This document shows positions 60,207 through 64,000 of a stretch of DNA of 64,000 nt, piece by piece (positions within the stretch are counted from its first letter, which is position 1; every line of letters begins with the position of its first letter). Source of the DNA: Paenibacillus xylanexedens (lineage in GTDB: Bacteria; Bacillota; Bacilli; Paenibacillales; Paenibacillaceae); the NCBI RefSeq assembly GCF_007680605.1, contig NZ_VEIO01000011.1, positions 27,261 through 91,260 on the forward strand, in the 5' to 3' direction. The notes under the pieces were generated by a model. That model was given only the letters and a program-made list of their open reading frames with translations. It was not told the DNA's origin and ran no database searches. Made by a program: the position numbers and the translations under genes.

Positions 60207-61316
60207 TCAAACACTAATTAAGTTCTCTTTTGACTCATAAACAAACTCATCAGCATTCCATTTCGAATCAATACTCTCATACTCAATACCAGCGAAAGTT
60301 TTTAAAATCGCTTCAATTATGATTTTTGCACCTTCTGGAGGAACAGCCATACCAATTTGCTGTCTGACTTTTTCTTTTCCGCCAAGAAAAACATAATCAT
60401 CAGGGAATGTCTGGATTCGAGCGCGTTCCCGGTTGGTTAATGCACGAGGTTCACTCCAATGATACATATGTGTTCCGCCGCCCCCGCTGCCTGTAACCGT
60501 ATAAGAAGGTTGGTCAGGGTGCAAACGTCTGTAGATCTGGCTCATTTTTGCGCCTTTTACATTTAATCTAAGATGTTCTGGGATTTGATCAAACCATGCA
60601 TTTTGTCCAGCAGGAATATGATTCAAGAATTCAATCACTTTAGAAGTGTGGCGAGTAAGTTCATTATTCAATGCGTCAGGAAGAATAGGAGGTTCAGTTA
60701 ATGTCTGTTTGGCCGTTTTATAAGGCAGTTTGCCTTCTCCGTGCGTAGGGGCCGGGACCCTGAACTCTTTGTTTATATCTTTCCTGATCCCAACGATAAT
60801 AATTCTGTGTCTTGTTTGCGGTACGCCGTAATCCTGAAATTTATATAAATGCGGTGTCACATTATAGCCGGATTCTTTCAGGTCTCGAATAATCATGTTA
60901 AAAGCTTGTCCTTCGTTTGCGCTTTGAAGTCCTGAAACATTCTCTGCAATAAAAAACTTCGGCTGAAACTTTCTTAATACCTTAACCCCATACGTATACA
61001 AAGGGCCATAATTTCCATCCAGTCCTTTTTTTTCGCCGACAATGCTGTAGTCATTGCATGGGAATCCAAAGGAAAATGCATCAATTTCTCCAAGAGTATT
61101 AATATCTAATTCACGTACGTCCTTATTAATGACTGATTCCGGTCGATCCGGACAAATATTATGAATGAATGTACGACATGCTGATTCATCTATATCATTA
61201 GCCCATTCGTGTTCAACTCTATATTCAACGCCGTTTTTATCGACAACTTTAACCATCTTTGCTCCTAAAGCGAGACCGCCGGGACCGTTAAAGAATTCAC
61301 CTTTTTTAAAAATCAT
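60207..61316 (-). CDS. C5-cytosine DNA methyltransferase
   Basis: 369 residues from the ATG at 61316 (GGGGTGAG before it). Motif I FFNGPGGLALGAKMV, motif IV FGFPCNDYSIVG with catalytic Cys87, motif VI FFIAENVSGLQSA, motif VIII VPQTRHRIIIVG, motif X QQIGMAVPPEGAKII near the end. The target recognition region is between motifs VIII and IX and is short (about 90 residues). It transfers methyl from SAM to cytosine C5. It faces the two nuclease genes and should protect the host site. It is the only methyltransferase in the island. Confidence 0.93.
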   Translation of the reverse strand: MIFKKGEFFNGPGGLALGAKMVKVVDKNGVEYRVEHEWANDIDESACRTFIHNICPDRPESVINKDVRELDINTLGEIDAFSFGFPCNDYSIVGEKKGLDGNYGPLYTYGVKVLRKFQPKFFIAENVSGLQSANEGQAFNMIIRDLKESGYNVTPHLYKFQDYGVPQTRHRIIIVGIRKDINKEFRVPAPTHGEGKLPYKTAKQTLTEPPILPDALNNELTRHTSKVIEFLNHIPAGQNAWFDQIPEHLRLNVKGAKMSQIYRRLHPDQPSYTVTGSGGGGTHMYHWSEPRALTNRERARIQTFPDDYVFLGGKEKVRQQIGMAVPPEGAKIIIEAILKTFAGIEYESIDSKWNADEFVYESKENLISV

Positions 61317-61768
61317 TATCTCACCCCGATTCAAAGTATATCATCATTATACTGCTTTTTATAAAAAAATGCAGCAATATAATGGTCTGACTTTGTCGAA
61401 TATACGAATTTATGTTCCTGTTACTGGATCGGATTTGTATATATAACGAGGTTCCTCTTCTTCGATTCAAAGTCGAATTCAAGAGATACCATTCTGGCGA
61501 AATAAAAAGCAGATTGTATCTTTATCATAAAAAGTACCTAACGAACGCTACCGTTTTGTTTGTATGGTTCATTGATAAAACGGGCGGCGTTAAATGTACT
61601 ATTCAGAGGCTCTGATCTTAAAGGGGGTGTTGAAAATATGTACATAATATCGTCAGAATTCACTATCATTTGTATTTGGAATTGGTTTGTAAATCGCTAA
61701 ACTGGTTCAATCTGGCATATAATACGAACGTTAATCTGGACTTCTAATATAAACATTCGTTTTTATCA

Positions 61769-61797
61769 TTGACAAAATAGAAGCTCCCTCCTAAAAT
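61769..61797 (+). promoter_or_regulatory. sigma-A promoter of the purine permease
   Basis: TTGACA (61769-61774), 17-bp spacer, TAAAAT (61792-61797). Start near 61804, 25 nt before the riboswitch. Confidence 0.8.
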
Positions 61798-61828
61798 GAT
61801 GATGGGAAACAAACAAATAGCGCATACT

Positions 61829-61896
61829 AATTCGTATAATCCTGGGGATTGGCCCGGGAGTCTCTACGAGATCACCCTAATGATCTGGCTACGAAG
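61829..61896 (+). ncRNA. guanine (purine) riboswitch
   Basis: The class core is present: P1 TTCGTA/TACGAA (61831-61836, 61890-61895), J1/2 TAATC, P2 with loop GATTGGCC, J2/3 AGTCTCTAC, P3 AGATC/GATCT with loop CACCCTAAT. The J3/1 base equal to position 74 of the xpt riboswitch is C (GGCTACG), which pairs with guanine or hypoxanthine rather than adenine. Bound ligand should favour the terminator that follows. Confidence 0.9.
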
Positions 61897-61916
61897 AGGA
61901 GCAGGCTAAGCACATG

Positions 61917-61968
61917 AATTCTACATGACTGCGGTGGGACATCACCCGCGCACATTAGAATTTTTTTT
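61917..61968 (+). terminator. riboswitch expression-platform terminator
   Basis: AATTCTA-c-ATG..GCGGTGGG / CCCGC..CATTAGAATT stem followed by eight T (61960s). It lies 20 nt after the aptamer and 130 nt before the permease start. Confidence 0.8.
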
Positions 61969-62098
61969 GTTCTTGGTCAACGGGCCGTGTGCCTGCTTCT
62001 GGTCAAGCTGAACTCTGGGGAAAGTACTTCTCAGGGTCATTTGTCGTTTTTCAATATAACTTATGGCTTCAACATCTCTAAGGAGGAGTTAGTGAATT

Positions 62099-63475
62099 AT
62101 GGATCGTTTCTTTAAACTCAAAGAAAACGGAACAAATGTTAGAACGGAGATTGTTGCGGGTCTGACCACCTTTATGACAATGGCTTACATTCTTTTTGTA
62201 AACACATTGTTCTTGGGACAAAATGGGGCAGGGATGTCCGACAATGCAGTATTCTTTGCAACAGCCGTCGGCGCTGGATTGATGACAATAATTATGGGGT
62301 TGTTCGTGAACGTTCCGATTGCGCTTGCTCCGGGTATGGGATTGAATGCATATTTTATGACCGTAGTTCTGAGTTCGAATGGTGCAATCAGCTGGCAGGC
62401 AGCCCTCGGTGCTGTATTCCTTTCGGGTATCGTGTTCATCATTCTGACCGTGACCCGAGTTCGGCAAATGCTGCTTGTTGCAGTTCCACAATCCATTAAA
62501 ATGGCAATCACCGTAGGTATCGGTCTTTTTATTACGATTATCGGTTTTAAACTCGCCAATCTGGTGGCAGTAACCGTGAATGTTGCACCGGATGCAGATT
62601 TGAGCCAGCCGATTCCAGGAAGTAGCTTTAACTTGTCTCTTGGGAACTTTATTACACATCATGATGCATTACTCGCTTTGATTGGTTTGCTACTGATTGC
62701 GGTCCTTATGGTAATGCGTGTTAAAGGGGCTTTGTTGATTGGTATCGTAGCAACAACGCTGATTGGTATTCCGATGGGGGTAACCAATTTGAGTGGCCTG
62801 TCCAGTGCAAGCTGGCTGCCTAACTTCAGTGACCTGGCTGTCGGGCAACTTGATCTGAAAGGTGCGATTAGCCTTGGATTGTTCGAAATCATCTTCATTT
62901 TCACATTCGTTGAACTGTTTGATACCTTCGGTACGATGGTTGGAACGGCAACACGTATGGGGATTATGAAGGATAAAGCCAAAGGTGAGAAGACGATTGG
63001 TAAAGCCATGCTCGTCGATGCTGTCGGTGTCAGCGCAGGTGCGGCACTGGGTACAAGTACGATTACGGCTTATGTTGAAAGTGCTTCGGGTGTTGAAGCT
63101 GGTGGGCGTACAGGGTTAACCTCGGTAACGACAGGTTTGTTGTTCATTCTTGCTTTGTTTATCGCGCCACTTGCTTTGGTTGTTCCTTCTGCGGCAACGG
63201 CTCCGGCTCTGATTATTGTAGGGGTACTTATGATGAGCCAAGTTCGTAGTATTGAGTGGGATGATTTTCTGCAGGCTTTCCCTGCATTCCTTACTATTGT
63301 ACTGATGCCATTTACAGGTGGGATTGCGAACGGGATCTCTGCAGGTATCGTATCCTATGTTATTTTGGCTGTGTTCAGTAATTTGGTTACTGAGCGTAAA
63401 GTGAAAATACATTGGTTGATGTGGGTTCTGGCCGTTATCGTTATATGCCGTTACGTGTTTATCGGCGGAGAATAA
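62099..63475 (+). CDS. NCS2-family guanine/hypoxanthine permease
   Basis: 458 residues with about 12-14 spans. AzgA/PbuG-type blocks: GTNVRTEIVAGLTTFMTMAYILFVNTLFLGQNGAG, ALAPGMGLNAYFMTVVL, LVDAVGVSAGAALGTSTITAYVESASGVEAGGRTGLTSVTTGLLF. Takes up guanine, hypoxanthine or adenine with protons. The guanine riboswitch in its leader points to a guanine/hypoxanthine carrier (PbuG/PbuO-like). AAGGAGGAG precedes the ATG. Confidence 0.92.
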   Translation: MDRFFKLKENGTNVRTEIVAGLTTFMTMAYILFVNTLFLGQNGAGMSDNAVFFATAVGAGLMTIIMGLFVNVPIALAPGMGLNAYFMTVVLSSNGAISWQAALGAVFLSGIVFIILTVTRVRQMLLVAVPQSIKMAITVGIGLFITIIGFKLANLVAVTVNVAPDADLSQPIPGSSFNLSLGNFITHHDALLALIGLLLIAVLMVMRVKGALLIGIVATTLIGIPMGVTNLSGLSSASWLPNFSDLAVGQLDLKGAISLGLFEIIFIFTFVELFDTFGTMVGTATRMGIMKDKAKGEKTIGKAMLVDAVGVSAGAALGTSTITAYVESASGVEAGGRTGLTSVTTGLLFILALFIAPLALVVPSAATAPALIIVGVLMMSQVRSIEWDDFLQAFPAFLTIVLMPFTGGIANGISAGIVSYVILAVFSNLVTERKVKIHWLMWVLAVIVICRYVFIGGE

Positions 63476-63496
63476 ATCCTGGTTTGTTTATGAAGA

Positions 63497-63537
63497 AAGC
63501 GGAGCTACGATATCACATCGAGCTTCGCTTTTTTTGT
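63497..63537 (+). terminator. purine permease terminator
   Basis: AAGCGGAGCT / AGCTTCGCTT stem (63497-63506, 63521-63530) followed by TTTTTG. Confidence 0.8.
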
Positions 63538-63821
63538 TTCTTCTATATAAGAGTTTGAAACGTGAGGTGAAAAGTGGATCAGTTCAGAACCTTTTAGTTG
63601 CTCTAACTCAGAGATAAAGAGTCGTATTATGAAATGATATGGTCATTCAAATGGAAAAGAATATTCCGGACAACGGTGAGATTAAGTAGAAATGTATTCG
63701 GAAGAGGTAGTCATTGTTGCAACACTACATTTCCGAAATTAGAATAAGGGTGCTGTAAAGTTGACCTGAAATGCATGTTCTCGTGAAAATGATGAATTGT
63801 TCAAATGTTTTAAAATAATGC

Positions 63822-63851
63822 TTTACATGTGGTAGTGATACGTGGTATATT
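63822..63851 (+). promoter_or_regulatory. promoter P1 of a probable rRNA operon
   Basis: TTTACA (63822-63827), 18-bp spacer, TATATT (63846-63851). Confidence 0.5.
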
Positions 63852-63934
63852 CTAATTCCGGCCAAGAAAACACGGTTTACACGGTGCGGCAAGCCATTGA
63901 AAACAAGCTTCGAAAGAAACTTAAAAAAAAGAGC

Positions 63935-63963
63935 TTGCAAAGTTGGTTCGGACATGATATTAT
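63935..63963 (+). promoter_or_regulatory. promoter P2 of a probable rRNA operon
   Basis: TTGCAA (63935-63940), 17-bp spacer, TATTAT (63958-63963), with an A-rich UP-like element (TTAAAAAAAAGAG) directly upstream. Tandem sigma-A promoters about 110 bp apart are typical of rrn operons in Bacilli. Confidence 0.6.
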
Positions 63964-64000
63964 ATAAGAGTTGCTGAAACGAACTGGTTTCGGTAGCGAG

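Larger units (their letters stand above)
61317..62098. other. leader region of the purine permease gene
   Basis: No gene. The first 450 bp are AT-rich without recognised features, except the methyltransferase promoter that must lie here. Then come a sigma-A promoter, a guanine riboswitch and its terminator. Confidence 0.6.
63476..64000. other. right-edge noncoding region, probable rRNA operon leader
   Basis: No gene. After the permease terminator the sequence leads to two spaced promoters and an A-rich stretch, and ends in a leader-like sequence. An rRNA operon probably starts just beyond the window; this is inference from the promoter layout. Confidence 0.5.

Noticed and set aside
61412..61615. 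67-codon frame between methyltransferase and riboswitch
   Set aside because: AT-rich region, no ribosome site, no domain; left as intergenic.

Overview
The window looks like chromosome of a spore-forming Paenibacillus-type Firmicute. Pointers are two GerA/GerB/GerC-type germinant receptor operons, a YesM/YesN two-component system beside a CUT1 sugar transporter, UvsE, copper-amine-oxidase-type domains on secreted proteins, strong AGGAGG ribosome sites with many GTG/TTG starts, and a guanine riboswitch. The species cannot be fixed from the sequence alone.

Layout. 1-3.2 kb: a cut Asp/Glu-racemase-like gene, a 55-residue peptide, and a WYL-regulator/zinc-ribbon effector-binding pair. 3.5-7 kb: a vanR-vanS-vanY-vanZ locus without vanHAX. 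7.1-8.7 kb: small unknown genes around a 195-bp structured repeat. 8.8-18.8 kb: housekeeping and cell-envelope genes (acnA, a secreted-amidase-like protein, ddl, uvsE, an inositol-phosphatase family gene, an SGNH hydrolase). 19-29 kb: a second 195-bp element, then a probable pectin/rhamnogalacturonan locus: YesM/YesN sensor-regulator, perfect cre site, binding protein, two permeases, RhgT-type acetylesterase, and an ASRT-family putative sugar-binding protein behind a tandem 250-bp repeat. 29-33 kb: gerB-gerA-gerC operon. 33-41.7 kb: EamA/MocR divergent pair, hemL-type aminomutase, LCP protein, ABC-2 exporter, Bcp peroxiredoxin. 41.7-47 kb: second germination operon (gerA-gerC-small D-like subunit-gerB-gerB) with a candidate sigma-G promoter. 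47-54.5 kb: DedA protein, polysaccharide deacetylase, MoxR-DUF58-transglutaminase operon. 54.7-63.5 kb: third 195-bp element, guaA, a restriction-modification island, and a guanine-riboswitch-controlled NCS2 purine permease. The right edge carries tandem promoters of the kind that precede rRNA operons.

The most unusual signals are: (1) three intergenic elements, each exactly 195 bp, built from four copies of a 25-nt module (CTAACGATC, 8 nt, then C-C/G-C/T-TATTT) at identical offsets 0, +50, +136 and +186 in a nested palindrome; (2) an AlwI-family type IIS-like restriction system carrying a second, small PD-(D/E)xK protein, an HTH-like controller candidate and a single convergent C5-cytosine methyltransferase; (3) a tRNA-Leu(UAA) fragment next to a GC-rich 250-bp tandem duplication; (4) a vanRSYZ cluster with no depsipeptide-synthesis genes and, 6 kb away, a ddl that looks D-Ala-D-Ala specific. 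All calls come from reading the sequence; no database search was run.
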